Source of the DNA: Schistocerca nitens
Taxonomy: Eukaryota; Arthropoda; Insecta; Orthoptera; Acrididae
Length of the DNA stretch: 64,000 nt
NCBI RefSeq assembly: GCF_023898315.1
Contig: NC_064619.1
Location: 298,258,150 to 298,322,149 of the forward strand
Direction: 5' to 3'
The notes under the pieces are model-generated. The model saw nothing but the letters and a program-made list of their open reading frames with translations, was not told the origin of the DNA and ran no database searches. This document shows, in pieces, positions 55,181-64,000 of this stretch. How positions within the stretch are numbered: the stretch's first letter is position 1; each line of letters begins with the position of its first letter. Position numbers and translations under genes: made by a program.

Positions 55181-55612
55181 GGAGAAGTTCATTTCCATCA
55201 CCTCGAATGAGTGTGTCCGCACGTTCCGACATTGTAGGAGTCACAGATGTACGCGGCCGGCCCACACGCGGGAGATCGGAAAGATTTACGCGATCTCATT
55301 GCGATGATGACAGACGCCTCGCTTTCGTTCACTGCAGGTATCCGTAGACATTGTACAAGTGCCTATGAATATCTGCGATGCTCTGGTTTTCTGCCAAAAG
55401 CAACTCAGTGACAGCTCTCTGCTTGCATCATACCTCCGATACAGACGTCATTTTGAGGGCTACGTGTATAGCGTCGCCAACAATCTGACCTTCATGAAAC
55501 TATAGAGGCTGAAGCGGAAATATTCCACGATGTCCCACAAGAAATTCCGCAATCTTTCAACCGAAGCTGGCCGAGGAAAAAATGTGTTGCACTACCCAAT
55601 GAACGTCCCTCG

Positions 55613-56330
55613 TTCTTTCGGTGGCGCAGAGTTGTCTTCCTACCACGTTCATAAGTTTGGCGCCAAAGGCGTTTGGTTAATACAACACTTTTCTGCACTC
55701 TTCTACCTCTTGTGGCGTTCTGAAAGTGGAAAAAAGTCACGCTGCATTCTGTCCCCGCTGTTTAATTTTTGCACCTCTTTTTTTTTCACATGATGGCTGT
55801 GTATAGTGTGCCAATCACGCGTCAGCTTGTGGACAGGTCGCTACTTGCTGGACGGCTCCAGCAGCCAATTACCGCGGAGCGCGCGCGCCGGGCGGGTGAC
55901 GCCCGATAGGGCGTCTGGCAGCCTTATATCCGCCAGTGCTGCCACCGCCACCGCAGGCAATTTCCCGCCGGCGGTCTGCCGGCGCCTAGACACAGCGATC
56001 CCATCGCTCTTCCTGAACGGCTTGCGACGACACTATCTGCGCTACTTGCCAACTCGGGCTACGAGCGTCACTTCCTTACGGCCGACAGCACAATTTATTT
56101 TTCTTTGTTCGCCGCACTGACTTCGCTAACGGCAGATAGGGTGCTCGCGGCTCGGCGGAACAAACAGCAGAAGGTAAACTGCACGCGAACCTACTGTAAA
56201 CACATTTACTGTGCGCCAAAACTACATCTCGTGACACTGAAACGCCAAAATAATCAAACACAGCGGCTCCACTGAGCAAGAAGAAGAATGCGGAAGCGAA
56301 GGAAAGAGAAAACGGCGGACTAAATGGTGG
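55613..56330. other. Unassigned with a GC-rich patch
   Basis: 55840-56000 is GC- and CpG-rich. A 104-codon frame at 55806-56120 has no motif. Confidence 0.35.
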
Positions 56331-56445
56331 TGGTGGTTAGTGTTTAACGTCTCGTCGACAACGAGGTCATTAGAGACGGCGCGCAAGCTCGGGTTAGGGA
56401 AGGATTGGGAAGGAAATCGGCCATGCCCTTTCAAAGGAACCATAC
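56331..56445 (-). repeat. SINE family D, body only (variant)
   Basis: GGTTAGTGTTTAACGTCTCG, GAGGTCATTAGAGACGG and CCCTTTCAAAGGAACCAT. The tRNA-like head is missing. Same variant as 718-937. Confidence 0.8.
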
Positions 56446-56454
56446 TACTGTCCA

Positions 56455-56580
56455 TCTACTCCATCACCCTCTCTCCATCACCTCCCTCCCCCTCTGTCAA
56501 TCTCCTCCCTCCCCCTCTGTCCATCTCCTCCTCATTTCTTTCTCTGTCCATTTCTGTCCCCTCTACCCTCCCCCTGCCAA
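56455..56580 (+). repeat. Polypyrimidine tract
   Basis: About 125 bases almost entirely C and T, with near-tandem units such as CTCCTCCCTCCCCCTCTGTC. Such tracts can form triplex DNA. Confidence 0.85.
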
Positions 56581-56899
56581 CTTGCATCAACATCCGTTTT
56601 CATAGTGTGTATGGATGTATGAATTTAGCCTGAACAGATTAGGGCCTTAACGCCACCTGTTACAACGGACCAGAAAAGACACACAACAAACAACATAACA
56701 AAATATTCTGAGTTTCTATGCATATTTCTGGTTCAGTTAGTTTTACATAATTATTATGAGAACAATATTAAAAGCTAATAATAATAATAACAATAAAGGT
56801 TATTAAGAACAACAATACTATTGGTCAGTTTAGGACATTTGAAGCGATGTTACAGGTAGGACTCATCAGGAACGAAATGCATAATGAACTAGGAGGAAA
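56581..56899. other. Unassigned
   Basis: Includes a short AAT-rich run near 56777-56800. No gene. Confidence 0.35.
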
Positions 56900-56912
56900 T
56901 TTAAATTGCAAA

Positions 56913-57113
56913 AAATGGTTCAAATGGCTCTGAGCACTATGCGACTTAACTTCTGAGGTCATCAGTCGACTAGAACTTAGAACTAGTTAAACCTAACTAA
57001 CCTAAGGACATCACACACACATCCATGCCCGAGGCAGGATTCGAACCTGCGACAGTAGCGGTCGCTCGGTTCCAGACTGTGGCGCCTAGAACCGCACGAC
57101 CACTCCGGCCGGC
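56913..57113 (-). repeat. SINE family A, full length
   Basis: Tail ATGGTTCAAATGGCTCTGAG at the left, head ending CTCCGGCCGGC at the right. Exact duplications TTTAAATTGCAAA (56900-56912 and 57114-57126). Confidence 0.96.
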
Positions 57114-57338
57114 TTTAAATTGCAAATAGCTATGGAAGAAATAGATAGCGTACTGGGTGGACCATTAAATGCCTTTTAAAAGTTTGAAAGGAATTTACTT
57201 CTTTGATATTATGAGGAAGATCGTCAAAAGTCGGGGTAAGAGTTGAATATAAATAAGACGGAATGCTGTAATCGAAAAGAAACACGTGAAATAAAGAGTG
57301 GCAGGTTTAAACGCAGGTAATGCCGGATACGAAACAGC

Positions 57339-57845
57339 TTAGGGCGCTGTTTGCCAGCCAGGCTGCGTCAGCGACACCTCCAGTGGCACGCGCAGAATAG
57401 CAACGGTGTTCACGCCGCGGCTGCCAGACGGCGAATGCGCGTCTCGACGCGGTGTGGCGCGAAGCGAGCGTCCGAGTCGGACGCGGAGAGCGAGCGAGTA
57501 TCGACTGCTGCTGGAACTGGCTGGCTCGGCTGGTCCATATCTGGCACGGCGCCCAGACCCGGGCCGCTCGGCGCCGAACATCGATCTCTCGCTGTGGCGT
57601 CCGCGCCAGCCGCCACCCGCCAGCCGCCGCCGACTGTGCCTCTGGCCGTGGCGGGCACTCGGCCAGCGGGCCAGCAGGGCCACGGCACAGCTGCCCGCCT
57701 CGGCCCGCTCGCTAACCTCCACTGGCTGTGGCGCGGCTGGGACCGGAGGCACCAGCCTCGCCTGCTTCCCGTGCTGCGCACTGCGCCATTCTCCCAGCAT
57801 AACGCAACTACTCCCGATTTGCTTTCCAGGTTATCCCTCAACGGA
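57339..57845 (+). other. GC/CpG-rich island, possible exon
   Basis: About 450 bp of very GC-rich, CpG-rich DNA. Three plus frames (up to 198 codons) and two minus frames are open at once, so composition explains them. It ends beside ACGGAC|GTAAGT at 57846, a strong match to a 5' splice donor. A first exon with a CpG-island promoter is therefore possible but no protein domain supports it. Confidence 0.35.
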
Positions 57846-57851
57846 CGTAAG

Positions 57852-58128
57852 TTGATAGGTACGCGCTCTGCCTCCATTCCGTGGATCAAATGTAATTTGG
57901 TAACGGATACTATAAATTCGACTGTTGTTTTTATACTATTAGAATGATGCCAAGATAGTGAAGTGGTAGATCCCACAGGGTGTAGTCCTTGGTCGACTGA
58001 TTCTCTTCACTGAGCAGCACACGAGACACTATTACCCTCACACATCTTTCAACCTCTAATCATTTATACGTCTATGCTGCCCTTAAACTTCATCAGGATA
58101 GCGAGAAATTATTTTTTTCCCTCATATA
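57852..58128. other. Unassigned
   Basis: No recognised feature. Confidence 0.35.
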
Positions 58129-58259
58129 TACAGGGTAATCAAAAAGAATCATCCGATTTGGCACATCTATATTTCTGAAACTAACAGACATACACAATGA
58201 ATTTTATTTTTTTGATGAACGGGAAACCCAAAAAAATTTTTTTCATACCTTTTCATAGG

Positions 58260-59486
58260 TGTTCAATATGCGGTATTCAATTTGTTCCCACACTGCAGCG
58301 AAGCAGCGAACATGTCTTGAGCTACAGCTTCCACAGCTGCTGTTATGCGATGTCTCAGTTCATTCATTGTTGGTAACGGAGGCACATAAAGAAGAGTCTT
58401 TTATAAACCCCCGCAAGAAATAATCACATACAGTCAGGTCCGGTGACCTTGTAGGCCAGTAATGTAAGGCTGAATCATTTGGTCCAGTGCGACCGATCCA
58501 CCATTCAGTAATCCTTTGATTTAAAAATTTCCGCACTCCCAGATGCCAGTGTGGCGGTGCCACATCCTGTTGGTAATTGAAGTTGTTCGAATCAGAGCCG
58601 GCCGCAGTGGCCGAGCGGTTCTACGCGCTACAGTCTGGAACCGCGCGACCGCAACGGTCGCAGGTTCGAATCCTGCCTCGGGCATGGATGTGTGTGATGT
58701 CCTTAGGTTAGTTAGGTTTAAGTAGTTCTAAGTCCTAGGGGACTGATGACCTCAGAAGTTAAGTCCCATAGTGCTCAGAGCCATATTTGTTCGAATCAGT
58801 CTCCAACTGTGGGAAAAGAAAGTTCTCAAGCACACCGAGATACCTGCTTCCTGTAACAGTGTCTTCGGCAAAGCAAAATGGACCATACAACTTTTCCTGT
58901 GAATCTGCATAAAACACATTACATTTTGGAGAATCCCTCTGATGTTGTACAACTTCATGTGGTTGTTCCGTACCCCATATTCACACATTATGGCGGTTCC
59001 ATTTAAATGGAGTGTTGCCTCGTCACTAAACACTAAGCGTGGAAGAAAACTGTCATCCTCCACCTACCCAAGAACGAAATTACAGAACTCCACACGTTGT
59101 TGTCCGTCACCTTCACGAAGAGCTTGCCGTAGCTGAATTTCGTACGGTTCCATGTTAAACGTCGACGCAACACACGTCAGACGGACATAGGGAGCATGCT
59201 GAGTTGTCGAGCTGCATGGCAAACGAATTTCTGCAGACTTCTTGTGAAACTATGGCGGATGTGTTCGACGTCTGTGTCAGACTCTCTTGAATGGCCTGGA
59301 TTTGTCTTTACATAAACAACCTGTTTCTCCGAATTGTTCATGCCATCGTCTAATGCTCTGCGCTGTAGCAGCATCCGCACCATACCTAGTACGAAAGTCA
59401 CGCTGAACAGTTATTACTGACCCGCACTGTGCAAAACGTTGAACACGAAACGCTTTCTGTTTACTAGAACTGAAGTGGGCGTACAC
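58260..59486 (-). pseudogene. Transposase of the long-spaced DDD type, degraded
   Basis: The N-terminus has KAFRVQRFAQCGSVITVQRD and IRRWHEQFGETGCLCKDKS, then VEHIRHSFTRSLQKFVCHAAR. The first catalytic Asp lies in RLVFSDEATLHLNG. After the SINE the text reads YQQDVAPPHWHLGVRKFLNQ, then WPTRSPDLTVCDYFLRGFIKD. I count about 46 residues between the last two Asp residues, far more than the 34 of mariner. The tail (VPPLPTMNELRHRI) matches the 18428-18977 derivative. I associate this type with insect DUF4817-containing transposases, without a search. Frameshifts kill it. Confidence 0.82.
58596..58786 (+). repeat. SINE family A
   Basis: Head GCCGGCCGCAGTGGCCGAGC, tail truncated at GTGCTCAGAGCCATA. 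Exact 13-bp duplications TTGTTCGAATCAG (58583-58595 and 58787-58799). Confidence 0.96.
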
Positions 59487-59490
59487 TGCT

Positions 59491-60020
59491 GCTACGTAGC
59501 GGTACCCACGCTAAACTCGAGAATTTGCTCTTTCTAGCAGTACGTCGTTCACGTACATATCTCAAATAACATACTTAACACCTGTGCGAGCCATCCTAGA
59601 ATACTTGTAGGCGTTCATTTCACGAGCCAAGTGACAGGATCTGTTGTTGCAGCGAAAAGTGAAGCACCGTCTGTCAGGTTGGCCGGTCGAACTTGCCGGA
59701 GACAGACGTTTAACGAGCAGCTCAGACAAGGGCGGAGTCGGCTGCAGGATGCGGCGGCACGGCGCCCGCACCTGTTACTGCCGCTCCCGAAAGAGTTTGC
59801 GCGCCGGCTATTACGGCCGCGTGCTGGAGCGCCCTCCGCTGGCGGAGAGGCGCGCAAACAGCCGAGATGGCGCGATAGACACGCCCTGCAGCCGCCGCCG
59901 CCAACGCCGAGGCTGCCGTTTATCTTGGCCGACCACGCCCGCCTCCGCATCCGCCCCCAGAGGGAAACACTTCGCCTCTTCCGGTCTCCTGGCGCTGCTG
60001 CCTCCGTCAGTTAACACTGG
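59491..60020. other. GC/CpG-rich island in unassigned DNA
   Basis: 59640-60010 is GC- and CpG-rich with overlapping frames on both strands (up to 181 codons plus, 111 minus). No domain. Possibly a promoter island. Confidence 0.35.
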
Positions 60021-60191
60021 AGCGCTGAAGCGGCTATCGATAGCTCTGCGAGATATGCTTGCTGATTCAGCTACCCCAACCTATGGGTTTTATGCAACCT
60101 GCAACGCCTTCAAACACCACCTCCGTTCTTTTCGTATTCTTTCGCTCGCTACACACAAACTAATAGCCCTACAGAAAAAAAAGGAATAGTA

Positions 60192-61575
60192 CACGACTGG
60201 CCATTAAAATTGCTACACCACGAAGATGACGTGCTACAGACGCGAAATTTAACCGACAGGAAGGAGATGCTGTGATATGCAAATGGTTAGCTTTTCAGAG
60301 CATTCACACAAGGTTGGCGCCGGTGGCGACACCTACACCGTGATGACATGAGGAAAGTTTCCAACCGATTTCTCATACACAAACAGCAGTTGACCGGCGT
60401 TGTTTGGTGAAACGTCGTTGTGATGCCTCGTGTAAGGAGGAGAAATGCGTCCGGTCGCGTTTTCGACTTTGATAAAGGTCGGATTGTAGCCTATCGCGAT
60501 TGCGGTTCATCGTATCGTGATACTGCTGCTCGCGTTGGTCGAGATCCAATGAATATGGAATCGTTGGGTTCAGGAGAGTAATACGAAACGCTGTGCTGGA
60601 TCCCGACGGCCTCGTAACACTAGTAGTCGAGATGACAGGCATCTTATCCGCATGGCTGTAACGGATCGTGCAGCCAAGTCTCGATCCCTGAGTCAACAGG
60701 TGGGGACGTTTGCAAGACAACAACCATCTGCACGAACAGTTCGGCGACGTTTGCAGTAGCATGGACTATCAGCTCGGAGACCATGGCTGCGGTTACCCTT
60801 AAGGCTGCATCACAGACAGGAGCGCCTGCGATGGTGACTCAACGACGAACCTGGGTGCACGAATGGCAAAACTTCATTTTTTCGGATGAATCCAGGTTGT
60901 GTTTACAGCATCATGATGGTCGCATCCGTGTTTGGCGACATCGCGGTGAACGCACATTGGAAGCGTGTATTCGTCATCACCATACTGGCGTATCACCCGG
61001 CGTGATGATATGGCGTGCCATTGGTTACACGTCTCGGTCACCTCTTGTTCGCATTGACGGCACTTTGAACAGTGGACGTTACATTTCAGATGTGTTACGA
61101 CCCGTGGGGCTCTGCCCTTCATTCGATCCCTGCGAAAAAACCCTACATTTCAGCAGGATAATGCACGACCGCATGTTGCAGGTCCTGTACGGGCCTTTCT
61201 GGATACAGACAATGTTCGACTGCTGCCCTGGCCAGCACATTCTCCAGATCTCTCACCAATTGAAAACGTCTGGTCAATGGTGGCCGAGCAACTGGCTCAT
61301 CACAATACGCCAGTCACTACTCTTGATGAACTGTGGTATCGTGTTGAAGCTGCATGGGCAGTTGTACCTGTACACGCCATCCAAGCTCTGTTTGACTCAA
61401 GGCCCAGGCGTATCAAGGCCGTTATTACGGCCAGAGGTGGTTGTTCTGGCTCTATGCACCCAAATTGCGTGAAAATGTTATCACATGTCAGTTCTAGTAT
61501 AATATATTTGTCCAATGAATACCCGTTTATCATCTGCATTTCTTCTTAGTGTAGCAAATTTAATGGCCAGTAGTG
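60192..61575 (+). mobile_element. Tc1-like transposon (1384 bp)
   Basis: The ends are CACGACTGGCCATTAAAATT at the left and the complement of AAATTTAATGGCCAGTAGTG at the right. TA flanks at 60190-60191 and 61576-61577. Full length, with a damaged transposase. Confidence 0.94.
60423..61472 (+). pseudogene. Tc1-like transposase, frameshifted
   Basis: It starts MPRVRRRNASGRVFDFDKGR and has GSSYRDTAARVGRD, then a stop near 60580 after a small deletion. A long frame from 60783 carries NFIFSDESRLCLQHHDGRIR (first Asp). Near 61148 a frameshift moves the frame. FQQDNARPHVAGPVRAFL and SPDLSPIENVWS then give the second Asp and the Glu, 34 residues apart. The ending resembles RRIKAVITARGG. All catalytic residues survive at the DNA level, but the frame is broken at two or more places. 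Confidence 0.88.
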
Positions 61576-61577
61576 TA

Positions 61578-61916
61578 CTTTTTGCAGGAAATTTAAAGCA
61601 GTAAAATTTTGCACCGAAATACGTCTTCGCTGGACACCACGGCTTTTGAGTTGTTAAAGAGAAATGCGTTTGAAGGTCACTTTCGTCCGTTTTTCTTGAA
61701 TAATTAAAAAACTACGGTCTCTAGCGAAAACAATACCCAACATAAAAATTTGACTACATTAAACTTCCTACAAAAAGATCCTATTCATTTTTTCTGTAGT
61801 ACTTATAATTTGCGCATAGCGATCGAGAGAATATGATGATAATGAGGGAGTTGCAGATTGCATGAAACCCACAGGTAGGGGCAACAGAATCACTCTGTAG
61901 AGCCTAAGTTAAGTCC
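61578..61916. other. Unassigned
   Basis: AT-rich, no recognised feature. Confidence 0.35.
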
Positions 61917-61927
61917 CGGTGCCACAA

Positions 61928-62071
61928 AAATGCTCAAATGTGTATGAAATCTTATGAGACTTAACTGCTAAGGTCATCAGTCCCTAAGCTTACACACTAC
62001 TTAACCTAAATTATCCGAAGGACAAACATACACATCCATGCCCGAGGGAGGACTCGAACCTCCTTCGGGAC
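61928..62071 (-). repeat. SINE family B, 5'-truncated
   Basis: Tail at the left (ATGAAATCTTATGAGACTTA, CACACTACTTAACC), B box near the right (GGAGGACTCGAACCTCC). The rest of the head is missing. Near-exact duplications CGGTGCCACAA / CGGTGTCACAA (61917-61927 and 62072-62082). Confidence 0.92.
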
Positions 62072-62463
62072 CGGTGTCACAAGAGAAGTTGTGAAGGTGG
62101 CATGGAAATTCTTTCAAGATTTGTTGTCTTCATACGAGGGGGTACAGTAGAGTTCTAATTATCACTCGGAAATTATTTTGCGACATTGGTGATATGTCAT
62201 CAGTTTTATAACTGGTCCTTCAGTGCATAACGTTGATTCTCCCTCTCACTCTCTCTTTCGCTTTTATTTTTTTTAACTGAAGTGATCGAGGTGTAAGATG
62301 AAGAAAACTAAAGGACATAGAATGATAAAGTTCCTGAATTCGAAGGGTAACAGTGCCTGGCAGGTCAATGATGAAATGTTGGCTATTCGTGATAATGACT
62401 GCCCATCTTAGGACACTCTTGTGAGGTGGCAAAGGAACTTCGAAACTGGTACATGTCACATGT

Positions 62464-62874
62464 CCAGTGATGGTTTGACCCTTGACGACGTGAACCGCCG
62501 GCCGGAGTGGCCGAGCGGTTCTAGGCGCTACAGTCTGGACCCCGCGCGACCGCTACAGTCGCACAGGTTTGAATCCTGCCTCGGGCATGGATGTGTATGA
62601 TGTCCTTAGGTTAGTTAGTAAGTAGTTCTGAGTTCTAGGGTACTGATGACCTCAGAAGTTAAGTCCCATAGCGCTCAGAGCCATTTGAACCGACGTGAAC
62701 CTGTGAGGACGACTCCACGACACACCACGACACTTGACCTTCACAGTTGACTTTTCCACTTGGTTCCACACCAAGCGCAAAAGTCAGGTGTGAAGGTCAA
62801 GCTTTCAGTTTTTTGGCTGTGTCGTGGAGTCGTCCTCACAGGTTCACGTCGTCAAGGGTCAAACCATCACTGGC
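62464..62874. repeat. Inverted repeat of about 100-bp arms, split by a SINE
   Basis: The left arm (CCAGTGATGGTTTGACCCTT...GACGTGAACC, then TGTGAGGACGACTCCACGAC...CTTGACCTTCACA) is complementary to the right arm at 62775-62874 once the SINE is removed. The loop is GGTTCCACACC. Confidence 0.9.
62497..62690 (+). repeat. SINE family A
   Basis: Head GCCGGCCGGAGTGGCCGAGC, B box CACAGGTTTGAATCCTGCC, tail AGCCATTTGAAC. Exact duplications CGACGTGAACC (62486-62496 and 62691-62701). It lies in the left arm of the inverted repeat. Confidence 0.95.
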
Positions 62875-62954
62875 AGGTACTACAGCAATCTTCTGGATAA
62901 GTTACGAGAAGCTCTAATTAAGAAATGCCGTAGTATCCTCTTCAGAGTCGTTTG

Positions 62955-63200
62955 ACAGAGCGAGGTGGTCCAGTGGGTAGCACACTGGACACGCATTCGG
63001 GAGGACGACGGTTCATTTGCGCGTCCGACCCTCTGATTTACGGTACCGTGATTTCCCTAAATCACTCCATGCTAATGCCGGGATGGTTAGTTTGAAAGGG
63101 CATGGCCGATATCCTCCACAATCCTTGAAATATTCCGAGCTTCGGCTCCGTCCCTGTTGACCTAGATGTCTACGGGACGTTAAATCTTCCTTTCTTCCTT
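62955..63200 (+). repeat. SINE family D, variant copy with head
   Basis: Head GCGAGGTGGTCCAGTGGGTA, GCATTCGGGAGGACGACGG. Body GATTTCCCTAAATCACTCC, GAAAGGGCATGGCC, ending CGGGACGTTAAATCTTCC. Only a weak duplication (TTCAGAG / TTCCAGAG). Confidence 0.88.
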
Positions 63201-63477
63201 CCAGAGGCGTTAGTCTTCTGGTTGACAATGCACCAGCTCATTCATCTCAATTTGTATTTGACAAAATGAAGGGATGTGGCTTTGAGATCTTGCTGCGTCC
63301 GCCTGATTCTCCTGGTCTCACAGGAAGTGACTGTTCTTGTTTCCAGAAATGAAGAATCCGTTGCATGGTCACCTATTTCACAACACAGATGACGTCATTA
63401 ACGAAATGAAAGAAAGTTTAAGGCAACTTCTGCAGACATCTAGAATCAAGGGATTCGGAAGGTCAAGAAACGATTAG

Positions 63478-63556
63478 TTCAGTTAGCTGAGTGTATAGCA
63501 TAAAACTGTGGCCACTGCATAGCCGTTGGTTCGAATGTCGCTAGTAGCAACATTTT
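63478..63556 (+). repeat. Possible tRNA-like SINE fragment
   Basis: TTAGCTGAGTGTATAGCATA (A-box-like) and GTTGGTTCGAATGTCGC (B-box-like), then T-rich and AT-rich sequence. Confidence 0.4.
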
Positions 63557-64000
63557 TTTCCTTTTATTTTAATTACATACTTATTAACAAATAGGTTTGT
63601 TAATTAACATATACTGAATCATAATTTATGATGCGGCCTAACAAGACAGAATATTTCAGCATCAAAATTGGTATTTTTCAAATTTTCGTTTAGGGGTAGA
63701 AAATTTTTCAAATGCCAATATATGATGACTTTGGAAGTTGGTTCCTGACCACTGCAAGACATAAGAAAGTGTTTAAACAACGGGGCATCACCTTTAAAAA
63801 TATGTCACAATTTGGGAAACATTTTTACAACTAATTATTCTATAACAAAGATCAAATGCCTAGTAAACAACAGTAGACAGAAGTTGTACAATGAAGGCTT
63901 TCATGTCTGGATGTCATAGCTGCGGATGCTTCTTCCGGCCCGTTTCGCCCGGAGCTGCGCTGGATATCTTCGGAGATGCTCCTGGCGACTCTGAGACTCG
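63557..64000. other. Unassigned right edge
   Basis: AT-rich, then mixed. 63941-63973 on minus has a weak CGAAGATAT...GGGCGAAACG stem-motif resemblance. No gene. Confidence 0.35.

Larger units (their letters stand above)
54785..55612 (-). mobile_element. Mariner-like remnant with SINE debris
   Basis: The left end CGAGGGGCAGTCAATAAGAT and the complement of the right end (ACCCAATGAACGTCCCTCG) are diverged inverted repeats. TA is on the left (54783-54784). On minus, the start region carries a methionine followed by degenerate helix-turn-helix text near 55450-55200. The catalytic middle is deleted. Two SINE pieces occupy 54886-55180. Confidence 0.75.
58131..59490 (-). mobile_element. Mariner-superfamily element with a nested SINE
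   Basis: The left end CAGGGTAATCAAAAAGAATC follows TA (58129-58130). No complementary right end was found near 59490-59640, so the right terminus is lost or diverged. The transposase on minus is broken into four readable pieces. Confidence 0.8.
62245..63476 (+). mobile_element. Mariner-like remnant with foldback and two SINEs
   Basis: Plus-strand text IKFLNSKGNSAWQVNDEMLA, DTLVRWQRNFETG and SDGLTLDDVN is the mariner DNA-binding region. After an inverted duplication and a SINE D the text resumes with GVSLLVDNAPAHSSQFVFDK, MKGCGFEILLRPPDSP, QMTSLTK. VDNAPAHS carries the second catalytic Asp. The third is damaged. No terminal repeats were identified. Confidence 0.78.

Noticed and set aside
57351..57947. 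198-codon frame in the GC island
   Set aside because: Five frames are open in the same place and the protein is low-complexity, so composition explains it.

Overview
The window reads as gene-poor, repeat-saturated DNA from a large insect nuclear genome. I favour an orthopteran (locust or grasshopper), probably Schistocerca or a close relative. That is an inference: I associate the dominant tRNA-derived SINE, whose body carries CCTTAGGTTAGTTAGG and ends in GAGCCATTTGAACCA, and several of the Tc1/mariner families with that group. I could not run a search. I see no bacterial gene layout, no rRNA, no CRISPR array and no convincing host protein-coding gene. The only long undamaged reading frames are two transposases.

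Layout. 0.5-5 kb: tRNA-like SINE fragments, a degraded mariner (1884-3221) and a full-length 1422-bp Tc1-like element (3438-4859). 5-13.4 kb: AT-rich filler, non-LTR retrotransposon scraps, a solo LTR (9501-9988) inserted in the tip of a Tc1-like remnant (to about 11095), and two SINEs. 13.4-19 kb: a Tc1-like fragment, the 3' end of a non-LTR element, a nearly intact Tc1-like element (15023-16589), an internally deleted mariner (17416-18108) and a 550-bp deletion derivative with long inverted repeats (18428-18977). 19-31 kb: SINE-rich, with a SINE inside a SINE, a SINE inside a SINE inside a Tc1-like element (21545-23230), two non-LTR fragments, another Tc1-like element (26203-27562), a GC island and a 420-bp foldback (28604-29022). 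31-44 kb: microsatellites, RTE-like and other reverse-transcriptase fragments, a perfect 127-bp palindrome (36676-36802) and a foldback tRNA-like SINE (40399-40659). 44-54 kb: a second full-length copy of the 1422-bp element (44225-45646, minus strand), two more degraded Tc1-like elements and a second, smaller foldback SINE. 54-64 kb: mariner-like remnants, GC islands, a Tc1-like element (60192-61575) and a mariner-like remnant that has folded back on itself and then taken a SINE.

How the parts relate. At least 13 Tc1/mariner-superfamily insertions from about ten families make up most of the recognisable sequence. About 30 SINE copies belong to four main families (called A, B, C and D here). 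A and C, and more distantly B, share a 3' body but carry different tRNA-like heads. Many insertions keep exact target-site duplications, so their order can be read. The best live candidate is the transposase at 44380-45402. The most intriguing unexplained pattern is a small stem motif, CTGAAGATG-stem-GAAAC, which recurs about ten times at unrelated places and is usually followed by an AATAAA-like signal.
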